Shown one piece after another: positions 46,661 to 59,120 of a stretch of DNA of 64,000 nucleotides (the stretch's first letter is position 1; every line of letters starts with the position of its first letter). The notes beneath the pieces are model-generated. The model had not been told where the DNA came from. It worked only from the letters and a program-made list of their open reading frames with translations, and searched no databases. Position numbers and translations under genes: made by a program. The stretch lies in contig NC_084460.1 in assembly GCF_027409185.1 (NCBI RefSeq), positions 153,761,569 through 153,825,568 of the forward strand, written 5' to 3'. The stretch comes from Cynocephalus volans (taxonomy: Eukaryota; Chordata; Mammalia; Dermoptera; Cynocephalidae).

Positions 46661-48553
46661 ACGTACAGTATTTACTTGAGTCAACTGAGGTCCTCATATA
46701 GATAGACTTACAGTATTTTATTTTATTGTAAGATCCATAATTTATCTTGCATTCTTGTTTTCTGATTTTGGAGATTTATTTAGATCTTGTACTCTAAAAT
46801 GTAGGCTCTTGTAAGATAGAGGTTATTGTTTATATATCATATACATATATATGTTAAGATTCAAACATTTGGAGACCATGCTGTATATAAAGTCTTAAAA
46901 GAACATTATTTTTTCTCCATTTTATAAAATTAAATAAGTATTCCATATCACAAAATATTATTTGAAACAGAAACAAGATGTAAAAGACTGCCTAGATATC
47001 CATCACATAAATGTTTTACATACCCATTAGTTCATTGTTATTCACCACATTTCTTCTACTTCAGTATGATTAAAAAGTATTTCAGTTCATGTTTATGTTC
47101 AGTCACTGTTCATATTTAACTCAAATTCTTTCAGATATCATTTATTATTTTTCTTCATTTATCATTTTTGTATACCTGTGACCCCTTCCAAATCTTGTTC
47201 TTTGCTTCTGATGGCCCACTGCTATAAAACTTCTTAAAAGACGGCCCTTGTGTTACAGGAGACATTTGCCTGCAAGTAGGGTGGATATAGAGACAATCTT
47301 CATTCATGCTCTAGATCCTAGCCTAGAGCAAACTTGTGGGATTAGTTTAAAGCTGGTATGTTGCCTGAAATCTTGCCTTGCTAGACTTATTTCCCCTTCC
47401 TTGTCCCTTGAATCCATTTTCTTACTGGTTTCTCCTTCGGAACACTCTTTTAATAAATCATTTGCAGATGAATTTTAAGATTGGCTTTGAGGAAACCTTA
47501 TGTAAGGCAGAATGTCTTTGTATGTAAATCTTTGTACATAACTCTCATAATAACTTAATATATCTTCTCAGATTTGGAATGACTGTATCAAAAAGTGTGA
47601 ACATTTTTGTCTTTGACATCTGTGCTAATATTCAATCTTCCTGGGTTATAAGAGCCAATATCCCAGCAGTCTCTGCAGTAATTTACTGCAACATCGACTG
47701 GTTATTTTTAGTTTATTTCTAACATCATTGGAGAATTTCTTTTTTTTTTTTTTTTCATTTATTATTTCCATAAAATTCTGAGATGGAGCAGGTTGTTCGA
47801 AACCAGTGCCCATGTTATTATTTTACGTACAATTCCAAAAGTTCATGATCAACACTAAACATAATTTGGATTGATTCTAAACGTATTTCAACTGAAACTG
47901 AAAATTTTAGTTTAAATCAAACTCACATCTCTCTGTTTGTGTCTGTGATAATAACTAAATTTTTTCCAGTTCATTTTGTTTTGTTAATAACCTGAACATT
48001 TGATAGTACTATTTTGTCCTTATAGATACTTGTTATGTTCTGCAAAAGTTTTATCAATTACCTTCCTCTTGCTAGAATTGGTTCCAAGAAATTAAATGAG
48101 ACAGATATGGTTCTTCCAACATTATAATAGTGAATATTGAATCAAAGAAGTAAATAAAAATAGAATGAGAAATGTTTTAGTGAGGGGAATTTCTCTGAAG
48201 AGAACTTTGGAAAAGATTTTCAAACTCAGAAAAGGTATCCTTTTTAGTGGACTGAAAATTGAGTGAAGAATTCAAATTAGTCAGGTGGAAATATGTATGG
48301 GCCAGGGGAATTTATAAAAGGTGCTTCAGGAAAATTAAAGGTATAGAGTTGAGGAGAATATGAACTTTTGCAAAAGAGGAGAAAGGTCACTATTGCTGGA
48401 GATGTTGGTAGAAGCCAGTTAATGAAGAACCTTGAAGCCATATTAAGAATTATCTGATTCAACTCACTAGAACAATCTTCATATATGCATATATATTCTA
48501 TTTGGATCTTCTGTTAAGATTATTCAATTATTTGAATTGATATTTCAAAAGAT
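46661..48553. other. Anonymous DNA, no supported gene
   Basis: About 1.9 kb of AT-rich DNA with short unrelated frames only. A T run lies at 47740-47754. No repeat family was recognised. Confidence 0.5.
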
Positions 48554-48791
48554 TGCATGTTTTTTAATTAATTTTTTATTGGCATATTCATTATTACAAA
48601 TTGTAATTATTATTTATACTTCTTACCTGACCAATCACTCCCCTACCTACCAACTACCTACCCTCATCTCCCCAACTCCCCCACCTACCCCCATCTCTAG
48701 TATCCTTAGGTTTGTTCTCTCCTTCTGAAAGTTCAATGCATTATGGTGGTCTTTTCTTTTTCTTTCTTTCTCTATTTCTTTTACTCTGTCT

Positions 48792-48864
48792 CCTTCCTTC
48801 CTTCCTTCCTTCCTTCCTTCCTTCCTTCCTTCCTTCCTTCCTTCCTTCCTTCTTTCCTTCTTTT
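48792..48864. repeat. (TTCC)n microsatellite in L1 3' UTR
   Basis: About 17 near-perfect TTCC units inside a longer pyrimidine tract (about 48750-48915). Translating across it yields a spurious LPSF repeat protein. Confidence 0.95.
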
Positions 48865-51800
48865 TCTGTTTCTTTTTCTTTTTTACTACTTATCTTTCTT
48901 TCTTTCTTTCCTACTTCTTAGCACCTAGTTATGAGTGAGCACATGTGGTACTTCTCTTTGGGTATGGCTTATTTCACTTAACATAATTTTCTCCAAGCTC
49001 ATCCAGGTTGCTGTCAATGGCAGAGTAGTCATTCTTTTTTATGGCTAAGTAGTACTCCATTGTGTATATATACCACAGTTTTCTTTTCCAGTCATCCATC
49101 GAGGGACAATTAGGTTGGTTCCATATTTTGACTATTGTAAAAAGAGCTGCAGTGAATATGAGAGTGCAGGTATCCCTTTTACGGGATGATTTCCATTCCA
49201 ATGGATGTATAGCCAGTGGTGGGATTGCAGGACCATGGTAAAGTTCTATCTATAGTTGTTTGAGAAACCTCCATACTGTTTTTCATAATGGCTGTACTAC
49301 TTTACAGTCCCACCAACAGTGTAGAAGATACCCATTTCCCACATCCTTGCCAGAATTTGTTATTCTTGGTCTTTTTAATCATAGCCATTTTAACTGGGGT
49401 GAGATGATATATCAATGTGGTTTAATTTGCATTTCACTGATGATTAGTGATGTTGAGCATTTTTTCAAGAGCCTGTTGGCCATTTGTATGTCTTCCTTTG
49501 GAAAACATCTATTCAACTCCTTTCCTTACTTTTTAATTGGATTCTTTGTTTTTTACTGTGAAGTTGTTTGAGTTCCTTGTGTATTCTGGATGTTAATCCC
49601 TTGTTGGATGCAGAGTTTGAAAATATTTTCTCCCAATCCATATGTTGTCTTTCTGCTCTGTTGATTATTTCCTTTGCTGTGCAGAAGCTTTTTATTTTGA
49701 TAAACTCCTATTTGTTTATTTTTTATTTTGTTGCTTGTGTTTTTGGGGTCTAATTCATAAAGTTTTTGCTCAGTCCTGCTTCACGGAGTGTTCCCCCTAT
49801 GTTTTCCTTTAGAAGTTTTATAGTTTCAGGTATTATATTTCAGTCTTTAATCCATTTTGAGTTGATTTTGGAATATGGTGAGAGGTACAGGTCCAGTTTC
49901 CTTCTGCATATGGATGTCCAATTCCCAGCACCATTTATTGAAGAGGCAGTCTTCTTCCCAATGTATGTTCTTGTTGCCTTTGTCAAAGATCAGTTGGATG
50001 TAAGTTTGTGGGTTGATACCCAAGCTTTCTATTCTGTTGCATTGGTCTGAGTATCTGTTTTTATGCCAGTACCACGCTGTTTTGGTTTTAAGAGCTTTGT
50101 AATATAATTTGAAGGCAGGTAGTGTTATGCCTCCAGCTTTATTTTTCTTGCTTAGGATTGCTTTGGCTATTCAAAATCTTTTGTGGTTCCATACGAATGT
50201 TAGGATTGCTTTATCTATTGCTGTGAAGAATGTTATTGATATTTTGATGCGGATTGCATTGAATCTGTGTATCAATATTGGTAGAATGAACATTTTTACA
50301 GTGTTAATTCTTCCAATCCAAGAGCATAGTATGTCTTTCCACCTTTTTGTGTCCCCTTTAATTTCTTTCTGTAATGTTTTGTAGTTCTCATTGTAGAGAT
50401 CTTTTACCTCCTTGGTTAAATTGATTCCTAGGTATTTAATTTTTTTGGTGACTATTTTAAATGTACTTGCTTTCTTGATTTCTTTTTCTGCTAGCTCATT
50501 GTTGTAGTATAAAAATGCTACTCATTTTTGGGTGTTGATTTTGTATCCTGCCACATTAATGAAATTGTTAATCAGCTGCAAGAGTTTTTGGTAGATTCTT
50601 TACTTTTTTTCTCTGTATAGTATCATGTCATCTGCAGACAGGGACAGTTTGACTTTATCTTTTCCAATCTGGATGCCCTTTATTTCTTTCTTTTGTCTGG
50701 TTCCTCTGGAAGGTATTTCTAATACTATGTTAAGTAGGAATGGTGAGAGTGGGTATCCTTGTCTTATTCCTATTCTTAAGGGTTTTCCACATTCAGGATA
50801 ATATTGGCAATCAATTTGTCATATAAATATATATATATATGGCTTTTGTTGTGTTGAGATAATTTCCTTCTATACCTAATTTGCTGAGGGTGTTTATCAT
50901 GAGGGAATATTGTGTTTTGTCAAATGCTTCTTCTGCATCAATTGAGATAATAATATAGATTTGTCCTTGGATTTCTTGATGTGATGTATCACATTTATTG
51001 ACTTGAATATATTGAACCATCCTTGCATCCCTGGGGTAAGTCCCAGTTGATCAAGGTTTATATATTTCTTTGATGTGTTGCTGTATTCTGATTGATAATA
51101 TTTTATTGAAGATTATTGTGTCTATGATCCTCAAGGATGTTGGACTGTAATTTTCTTTTTTTGTTGTTATTTTTTTTTTTCTGGTTTTGGTGTCAGGGTG
51201 ATGCTGGCCTCATAAATGAGTTTCGGAAAATGGCTTCTTTTTCAAGTTTTTGGAATAGTTTGAAGGGAAGTGGTATTAATTCCTCTTTAAATATTTTATA
51301 GAATTCAACAGTGAAGCTATTCAGTACTGGGCTTTTCTTTATTGGAAGACCACTGATTACTGCTCCAATCTTGTTGCTTGTTATTGGTCTGCTCTGATTT
51401 TCTATGTCTTCTAGGTTCAGTCTTGGTAGTTTGCATGTGTCCAGAAATTTATCCATTTCCTACAGGTTTTCATATTTGTTGGCATACAGTAGTTAATAAT
51501 AGTCTCTATTGATTCTTCATAACTCTGTGATAATGGTTATAATGTCTCCCTTTTCATTTCTGATTTTTGTTTTTTCAGTCTCCTCTTTTTTTTTTTTTTT
51601 GTTAATCTAGCTAATGGTTTGTCTGTTTTGTCTTCTCAAAAAACCAACTTTTTGTTTCAGTGATCTTTTGTATCATTTTAGGGGGGTCTATTTTTTTTTA
51701 GTTCTTCTCTGATCTTAATTATTTCTTTTGTCTAATACTTTTAGGATTAGATTGTTGTTGTTTTTCTAGCTCCTTGAGGGATAGTGTTAGGTTGTTTATT

Positions 51801-52557
51801 TGAAGTCTTTCTATTCTATTGAAGTGTTTATTGAAATAAAATTCCTTCTTAGTACTGCTTTTGCAGTATCATGCAGGTTTGGTATGATGTATCTTTATTT
51901 TCATTAGTTTAAAGAGAGTTTCTGATTTCCAGTTTAACTTCTTTTTGAACACATAGGTCATTAAGGAGACTGTTGCTTAGTTTCCATGTATTTGTACAGT
52001 TTCCAGAGTTTCATTTGTTTTTGATTTCCAGTTTTAATCCATTGTGGTCTGAAAAGATACTTGGAATGATTTGGATATTTTAAAATTTGCTGAGACTTGA
52101 TGTGTGATAAAGCATGTGGTCTATCCTGGAAAATGTTCCTTGTGCTGAGGAGAAGACTACATATTCTCTAGTTGTCAAATGAAATGTTCTGTAGATATCT
52201 GCCAGGTCTAGCTGGTCTAAGGTATAGTTTAAATCCTGTGTTTCCTTGTTGATTTGTTGCCTGGAAAATCTGTTCAATGATGAGAGAGGGGTGTTGAGAT
52301 CACCCACTATTATTGTGTTAGAGTCTGTCTCTTTCTTTTGGTCTAAGAGTGTTTGCTCTATATATCTGGGTGTTCCAGTGTTGGGTATATACACATTTGT
52401 TATGTCTCCTTGCAGGATATATACCTTTAATATCATACAGTGGCCTTCTTTTTCTCTTTTTTTGGTTTAAAATCTATGTAATTCGGTATATGGAATAGCT
52501 ATTCCTGCTCATATTTGGTTTCCATTTCATTGTGTATCTTTTTCCATCCCTTCACTT

Positions 52558-52725
52558 CTTTTTTTTTTTTTTTTTGACCGGTAAGGGGATCGCAACCCTT
52601 GGCTTGGTGTCATCCGCACCATGCTCAGCCAGTGAGGGTACCAGCCATCCCTATATAGGATCCGAACCTGTGGCCTCGTCGCTATCAGCACCACACTCTC
52701 CCGAGTGAGCCATGGGGCCAGCCCT
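52558..52725 (-). mobile_element. tRNA-derived SINE, composite form, longest copy
   Basis: A minus-strand SINE: ggctggccccatggctcact head, B-box region ggttcggatcc, tatataggga, tggctgagcatggtg, ccaagggttgcgatcccctt, accggtc, then A tail. It holds two tRNA-like modules: the head, and a tail that repeats a gcgatcccc-type T-arm word. The flanks catcccttcactt (52545-52557) and catccctccactt (52726-52738) are a 13-bp duplication with one mismatch. It inserted in the L1 ORF2 remnant. Confidence 0.9.
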
Positions 52726-54312
52726 CATCCCTCCACTTTTAATCTATGTGTGTCTTTACAGGTGTGGTGACTTTCTTGAAGATAGCATATAGTTGGGTGT
52801 AGCTTTTAATCCAATCTGTCAGTTTGTGTCTTTTGAATGGGAGTTTAATTCATTTACCTTTAGGATTGTTATTGACAGATATGGCTTTACTCCTGTCATT
52901 TTATTGCTTTTTGTTTAGATGTTAGAAATATCTTTTGTTCGTTTCTTCCCCTTTCATTTTCCATCCTCAAAGTTATTTGGATTTTTGTGGTGGCATGATT
53001 TTGCTTTTTTCTCTTTCTCATTTGCATTTCTGTTTTAATGGTGAGTTTTGCTCTGTATTGTTTATCTGTGGTAGTGATTATTGTTTTTCAAATTCCTGAT
53101 GCAGGACTCTCTTGAGAATTTTCTGCAGTGCTGGTCATGTGTGGTAGTGAACTTTCACAATTTTTGTTTGGGAAATGCACTATTTCTCCATTTCTGAAGG
53201 ATCACCTTGCTGGGTATAGAAATATTGGTTGGCAATCTTGTTCTTTCAGTATTTTGAATATATCACCCCATTTTCTTCTGGCCTATAGGCTTTCAGTTGA
53301 GAAGTCTGCTGTTAGTCTGATAGGGGCTCCCTTTAGGTGACTTGATGCTTTTCTCTTATTGCTTTTATAATTCTTTCTTTGTCTTTGTGCTTTGCCAGTC
53401 TGACTATACTGTGTCTTGGAGAGGATCTTTTTGGATTGAATCTGTTTGGGGATCTTTGGGCTTCCTGAATCTGAAGGTCTGTGTGTTTTCTTATATCTGG
53501 GAAGTTTTCTGTTATTATTTCCTTGAATAGATTTTCTGTGCCTTCTCCTTTCTTCTTCCTTTCTGGAATACCCATGATTCAGATGTTTATGTGCTTGAGG
53601 TTGTGTGCTAGCTCTCTTAGATTTTCTTCATTTTTTAAAATTCTTTTTTCCTTTTTTTTGATCTGCCTGGGTTTTGTAAAAAAGAACATCTTTTGTATCC
53701 GTAATTCTTTCTTCTGCTTGCTCTAACCTGCTGCTCAAGCTCTCTGTTGTGTTTTTTATTTCATTGAGTCAATCCTTCTTTTTCAGGAGTTCTTCTGTGT
53801 TCTTTTTTAAGACATTAATTTCTTTTTAAATTTCCCCCTTGATATCCTGGATGTCTTTTCTCATTTCATTGTGTTCTGTAATTGAGTGTTCTCTTATCTC
53901 TTTGAGTTTTCTTAAGATCATTGCTCAGAATTCCTTTTCAGACATTTTAAGAGTTTTCTGCTGTATGGAGTCTGGTACTTGAGAGTTACTTTATTCCTTA
54001 GGTGGTGTCATATCTTTTTGTTTATCTGTAGTTCTAGTATCTTTTCATTGATATCTGGTCATCTGGTAGAGCACTTGTTTCTTCAATATTCTGGAGTGGG
54101 TGATGAGGAGAAATACTTTCTCCTGTATTTGCAGGCTCTGCTGGTGACTCCTCTTGTATCAATGCAGTCAGGTGTGTGGTAGGCTGCCTGTACAGTGGCC
54201 TTGGCTTATACTGTGGTGGTGAGCTGTATTTGTGATGGCAGTAGGTGTGGTGTTGCTGTGGTGGAACACCTTGCAGAAACAGTATTTGTGGCACTCATGC
54301 AGGATACTCAAT

Positions 54313-54591
54313 TTGGCACTTGCTTGGGTAGTGGGAGGAGTGTCTGGAACTTCAAGATGGGCCTGTGGTGGCATGTGGCATGCCACTCACGTTGGCTCCT
54401 GCTTGGGCTGTGGGAGGGGCTTTCCAGGGCTACAGGCTGGGCCCCTGGTGGTGCACGGCATACCACTTACCTTGGCTCCTGCTTGGGCTGTGGGAGGGGC
54501 TTTCTAGGACTTCAGGCTGGGCCCTGATGGCACATGGCACACTCCTCACCTGGGGTCCTGTCAGGCAGTGGGAGGGAATTTCCAGAGCTTC
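54313..54591 (-). repeat. L1 5' UTR monomers, ~79-80 bp, 3.5 copies
   Basis: Units start at 54313, 54392, 54472 and 54551 (ttggcacttgcttgg, ttggctcctgcttgggct twice, tggggtcctgtcaggca). Each contains a gtgggaggg-like word, a ttcaggctgggcc-like word and a ggcataccactcac-like end. The array stops partway through the fourth unit exactly at the target duplication. It resembles monomeric L1 promoters known in rodents. Promoter function here is inferred. Confidence 0.85.
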
Positions 54592-54604
54592 TGCATGTTT
54601 TTTA

Positions 54605-54930
54605 TAGTCTGTTGTATTTATATAGCTACATTTAATACTATTGAAATAAAATTCTAAGTATCAAAAAAAAGAATTTTTGACTTATACATAAAGGACATGT
54701 TGACATGTTGACATGTTGAGTCTGAGGTGATAGTAGCAGAGTCAAATAAAGATATTCAGCATACATTTCATACTTGGGTCATGTTTCAACATTCAATTAG
54801 TCCTGATGTGGAGATCCAAGTTTGGGAGATATTAAAAACATGCAAATGGCACTTGAGAGATTGAAAGAGGAGGAGACGGCCTAGGAAACATGACTAGAGT
54901 GAAATGAATAGAATCCAAATTAATATTGAA
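54605..54930. other. Anonymous DNA with short direct repeats
   Basis: Contains three tandem gacatgtt words (54699-54716) and the first copy of a 22-bp tandem duplication (54906-54927, repeated 54928-54949) leading into the inverted repeat. Confidence 0.6.
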
Positions 54931-54985
54931 TAGAATCCAAATTAATATTTAAATGAGTTTGTAATATATACAGTGCTCTACTTAA
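54931..54985 (+). repeat. Left arm of a 55-bp inverted repeat
   Basis: Starts tagaatccaaattaatattt. It matches the reverse complement of 55554-55608 at 50 of 55 positions, and all five differences are transitions. The arms are 568 bp apart. Confidence 0.9.
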
Positions 54986-55553
54986 TTCTCCTCAATAGCT
55001 TTTATGTTGTTCAAAAACTTGAACAATACTGTATTTAGAAGATAAAAAAAAATTACCATGGAGAAGTGGCCAGAAGGGAAGAAAATGTTCAAAGAAAGTA
55101 ATTAATGGTGAGGTTAGATAAAATAAGGACTAATGATTGCCAATGGGTTATCAGTAAGGATTGGTGAGTATGGAGAGAATTATTTAGTGAAGTTATTGGG
55201 ACTATATCTAGACTGAAGTGAGTTGACGAGTGAATGGGTCTTCATTCTTAAGAAGTGGAGACAGTGAGTATACAAACCTTTTTTAGAAGGCTGCTTTGCA
55301 GAGGAGGAGAGATATATAATCTGAAGCACAAGAGGAGGAATGAATCTTAAAAAGGAAGAAGTACATTTTTCCCATTATAACCAAAGAGAAAGAGGCAAGC
55401 ATAGGAAGAAGTCCAAAGAAACAAATGAGTTGGTGATATAAATTGGAAGGTCAATTTTATGAATTACTTTTACTCAATGAACTGCATATTGAGATCATTC
55501 GCTGAGAGGGTTCGGAAGGAGGAGAAGAAATATGAAAAAGCCACTGAGGAGAA

Positions 55554-55608
55554 TTAGGTAGAGCATTGTATATACTGCGAACTCATTTAAATATTAATTT
55601 GGATTCTA
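55554..55608 (-). repeat. Right arm of the 55-bp inverted repeat
   Basis: Reverse-complement partner of 54931-54985. It keeps a CpG where the left arm has TG. No element family was recognised between the arms. Confidence 0.9.
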
Positions 55609-55755
55609 TCCAATAGTCATTTGTGGAAATATGATATGATTTGAATTTGTTTTTATTTAATAAAAAGCCCTATAACATCAAATTAAGGCATGTAAAAACC
55701 AATGTGAAGATGCCCAAAAAGTATTGTTGCAAAGTCCTGGCAGATCGCGTGCGCA

Positions 55756-55758
<3 letters not shown>

Positions 55759-55804
<46 letters not shown>
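55759..55804. repeat. (TG)n microsatellite
   Basis: About 23 TG dinucleotides with one TT interruption, preceded by gcgtgcgcatgtgcg. Confidence 0.95.
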
Positions 55805-55805
<1 letters not shown>

Positions 55806-55849
55806 AATCATAAATATAAATATTTATGATTCTAGAACTGACTTTATAG

Positions 55850-56035
55850 TTTGCAAAGCATTTGCACAGTTATTTCATTTGACACTTACAAGAACTTTTG
55901 GGCACCTACAAGGAAAATATTATTGCTCTCAATAAGTAAGATAACTGAGATTTAAAACTTGTACATGTCTGTCTTTTCCAAAGTCGCTTAGAAAAGTCAA
56001 GACTCTAATTTAGATATTCTTTCAGTTCTGCTTTT
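55850..56035 (-). mobile_element. MIR-like relic
   Basis: The words tttgcaaagcatttgcacag, tatttcatttgacacttaca, ataactgagatttaaaac and ccaaagtcgcttagaaaa follow the order of a reverse MIR. It is strongly diverged. Confidence 0.55.
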
Positions 56036-56189
56036 TTATATACAGTAATTTTCTTCCCATGTATTCTTTTATTAAAATTTGAAAAGGGAGAAGAGCTCAG
56101 GAATCAGAAAAAAAGCATCTTCAATTACAAGTTATATCTGGTATTCTATACAAGTGACTTGCTTAAACCTGAGGACTCAGCTCTAAAAC

Positions 56190-56300
56190 TAATCTTGCTA
56201 CTCTCTGGCTGAAAAGCCTTTATTAAGTCACTAAATTTTTCTAGATCTCCAGTTTCCTCAACTAAGCCGTGCAAGAGTTGGTTCTGGCAGTCTCTAAGAT
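56190..56300 (+). mobile_element. MIR-like fragment
   Basis: Contains ttattaagtcactaaatttt and ctagatctccagtttcctca, matching the MIR central region in forward orientation. Confidence 0.6.
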
Positions 56301-58583
56301 ATTACTCAGCTCTTTAATAGCACAGCTCCTTAATTCTATGCTACTCTCATTACTTTGACCAATTAATGATTCCTTTGGTTCATCAACTACCTAGAACATA
56401 GGAAATTGTTAACATAAATACAAATATGAGAAAAACATTTTTGCATTTCTTTTTGCATTTAATAAGATGGCTAATACCATTACTATTCTCAAATATAATT
56501 TAATGGCTCACTTTATCCCTCTTTCCCTGATTTTGTTGCCTGGTTTTTCCATGGATACATAAGACACTTCACTTGAAACAAAGATGGTATATTTCAATAC
56601 TATCCTGACCTAGGGGCAGAACAGGAGTTCTCTAGCTGGTTTTTCTTGGATAGGTGCTATTTAGTTCTAACCACCATTGCTCTTCTTGGGTTCCATTGCT
56701 TCACTTTTTCACTCATGGTGGGAAGAAAATCTTATATGTCTAATGGATCCTTGATTAGAGTGCAGTGTTGGGGTGGAAATTGGGCAGGTCAGGGGGGAGA
56801 GAGTGTATCACTCTGACTGTACCATTAAGCTAATGAGACATACCTTCACAGAAGCTTCCTAGTATGAGCCCCTTCAAATTGTTCAGAGAGACCCTAGCAA
56901 CATATTCACATGCTCTTTTTTCTTTAAAAAAAGCCAACAACATTGTATTAACGTATAGATCCATAAAAACAGACTCATTCCTGCTCCTAGTAGTCACTCA
57001 AGTGGGCATGTACTCGACTACATTCAACAGGTAGTCTAAACTGAACAATAACTGAGCACTGACTTATCCTTCTTATTGTTCCTTTGTGGCGACAATGAAT
57101 GGTTGTTATTCTGGTAATGGCTTATCATTTTTTAAATTTCATGTTGCCCCTCTTTCCTTGATTAGTAACCCCTCTTTAACCAGTCTATGGTGGCTTTTAT
57201 TTTGGCTTTTCTCTAGGGACGATAAAACTAATAATTACTGTTTTTATCTAAATAATCTAAATAATAATTATTTTTATCTAAAGCTTTGTTTTTCAACCGA
57301 AGTCATTATACTTTCCACTTTTTTGGTATTTATTCCATACTATTCTTTCCTCTGTAAAGCATTGGATAACATATCTAGTAGTCCAAGGTGAGGAAGAAAA
57401 GATCTTCAGAGAACAAGGTAGAAAATTTGAAAATTATCTCCTTAGATCTTTAATGATTCTCAGAGTACTGGGAGGGCATTGTGCAGTAGTATTGAATCAC
57501 ATGTGGTATTTTTTTTGAATAAACTACCTTCTTGCCTCAGAAATATTAATCATTATAATCATATGACTGATATGAATTAATTCTGTATTTTAAAGTTCTC
57601 AGTTGTTTGGGCATATTCCATTTGATTTAGCAGTAGTTAGAATCTGTTTTGACCCATCTTATTCAAGTTTAGATTTTTTCATTTAGCAGCAAAGAGGGAT
57701 TGGGAGAAAATAATCTTTTTATTTTGTCTGTTCATTTGGGCCAATATACCTTTTTATGTTCTTGCAGATATTTTATCCTCTTGAGGATTTCATTGCAGTT
57801 AATATGCACAAGGGTGATTTTGATAAATGCTCATAAAAATATCCCAAATACTTGGAGCACAAAAGACATTTATTCTACATAGTTTATTTCCTAATGGCTA
57901 TTTTTATACCTTTGATATGGCATCAAGTGCAAAATTAGAAAAAGAGCAAAAAAAAGAGAGAATCAACAATGAAAAATAGGAGAGATCAATATGTTTCAGG
58001 CAACTTTGTGTTTTTAACATCAAAAGGCAAATTATTTGGATAAAATGGATACCCAGTTGATTATATAATTTAATTATAATATTTAACTACAATGTGTGAT
58101 ATTATACAATTTAAATAACATTAAATAACACTGGATTACTTTTTTATTACAGCCAACTATGCTAGGAAGATAATAAGTGACTTAAATAAAATGCAATACA
58201 AAGAAATATATCAGTGAAAACATTTGTCCCAGCAAGCTAGCCAAAATTAAACCCAAACAAAACCAAACCAGTTATCTTACATTCTCTTTACATGATTATT
58301 ATTATCATTTGTTATTTAAAAGGAGATTTTTTTTCATGAAGATTGTCTCTCAGTTTAAATGTAATATGTAAATCTTGGCAGTTAGTCTGGTTCCTAAAAA
58401 CATAGGGGTGCTGGCACAATAAATGCACATTGTGCTTCTGCAATGAAGGTAATTCAGCATACAATAGCCTACTTCCTGAAGGAATAACAATTTATGAAGG
58501 ACAATTGTATAAAGGTTGCCTCTTTTACTTATTCTACTGCCTGTGTGCACATCTTAGTTAAAAAGGGTAATTAGATGATATTG
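56301..58583. other. Anonymous DNA, no supported gene
   Basis: About 2.3 kb with short, unrelated frames (the longest is 101 codons at 57086-57391) and no recognised repeats. Confidence 0.5.
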
Positions 58584-58589
58584 ATGATT

Positions 58590-59114
58590 TGTCGGGCCTT
58601 AAAAACTAACGCCACCTTAAGTGACATTACAAGCGGTGCCATTATGGGCCCACAAGGGCACATTAACGTGGCAGCCTAAGATGGCACCAGGAGGAAGTAG
58701 GGTGGGAGTGTCTGTGGGAACCTTGCCTTGGCCCTTATTGGCCAAATACGTGCTTCCACGCTCCTGAACACTGCACGATTGCAATAGCTAGGCATTGAGA
58801 CAGGATGCATGCTCTCATAACCTTTAAGCTGATTGGAGGATGTAAAAACCTCCCTTCCCCATTTGCCTTTAAAAGCAAGTGCTTGTGTGATAATAAGCAG
58901 AACTGCTTGACAGAACCCCCCCCCCCCCCCCGCCTCTGAGTGTCCTTTAACTGGGCTGGTTGGGGCTGGCGGTGTGCTCACCTCTCTTCACGGCTCTCTT
59001 CCCCCCTCTCCTTCCAAAGGGGACAGGAGGGAAAGAGGAATCCGGGCCATTCGCTCGCCCACCATAAAGGAACAAGGCTAGGGCTGTTCGGGTCGGCTGG
59101 TGGTGGACCTGACA
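58590..59114 (+). mobile_element. Solo LTR of an endogenous retrovirus with perfect 6-bp duplication
   Basis: A 525-bp LTR that starts TGTCGGG and ends CCTGACA, near-perfect inverted termini. It is flanked by atgatt at 58584-58589 and again at 59115-59120. Inside are AAGATGGCACC (58678-58688), a TTTAAAAG TATA-like box (about 58868) and a C run (58916-58931), followed by GC-rich U5-like DNA. Six-base duplications are typical of class II (betaretrovirus-like) ERVs; this class call is an inference. No internal genes remain, as expected after LTR-LTR recombination. It is related to 1872-2327. Confidence 0.88.
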
Positions 59115-59120
59115 ATGATT

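Larger units (their letters stand above)
48567..54591 (-). mobile_element. Full-length L1 with disrupted ORFs
   Basis: A complete 6.0-kb L1 with a perfect 13-bp duplication, tgcatgtttttta, at 48554-48566 and 54592-54604. In its own direction: tandem 5' monomers (54313-54591), the rest of the 5' UTR, an ORF1 remnant (about 54060-53120), an inter-ORF gap, an ORF2 remnant (about 52890-48960) and a 3' UTR holding a TTCC microsatellite. Pieces of ORF2p are clear ([47 protein letters not shown]), but many stops and shifts break both frames. It carries a SINE at 52558-52725. Dead, older than the intact copy. Confidence 0.92.

Noticed and set aside
48712..48928. Serine/proline/leucine repeat protein (LPSF repeats)
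   Set aside because: It is a translation of the TTCC microsatellite in an L1 3' UTR.
49260..53726. Many 60-110 codon frames as separate small genes
   Set aside because: They are fragments of, or antisense to, the broken ORF1 and ORF2 of one L1.
54313..54591. CRISPR-like array or satellite DNA
   Set aside because: The units are adjacent 79-80 bp monomers without spacers, at the 5' end of an L1 in a mammalian genome.
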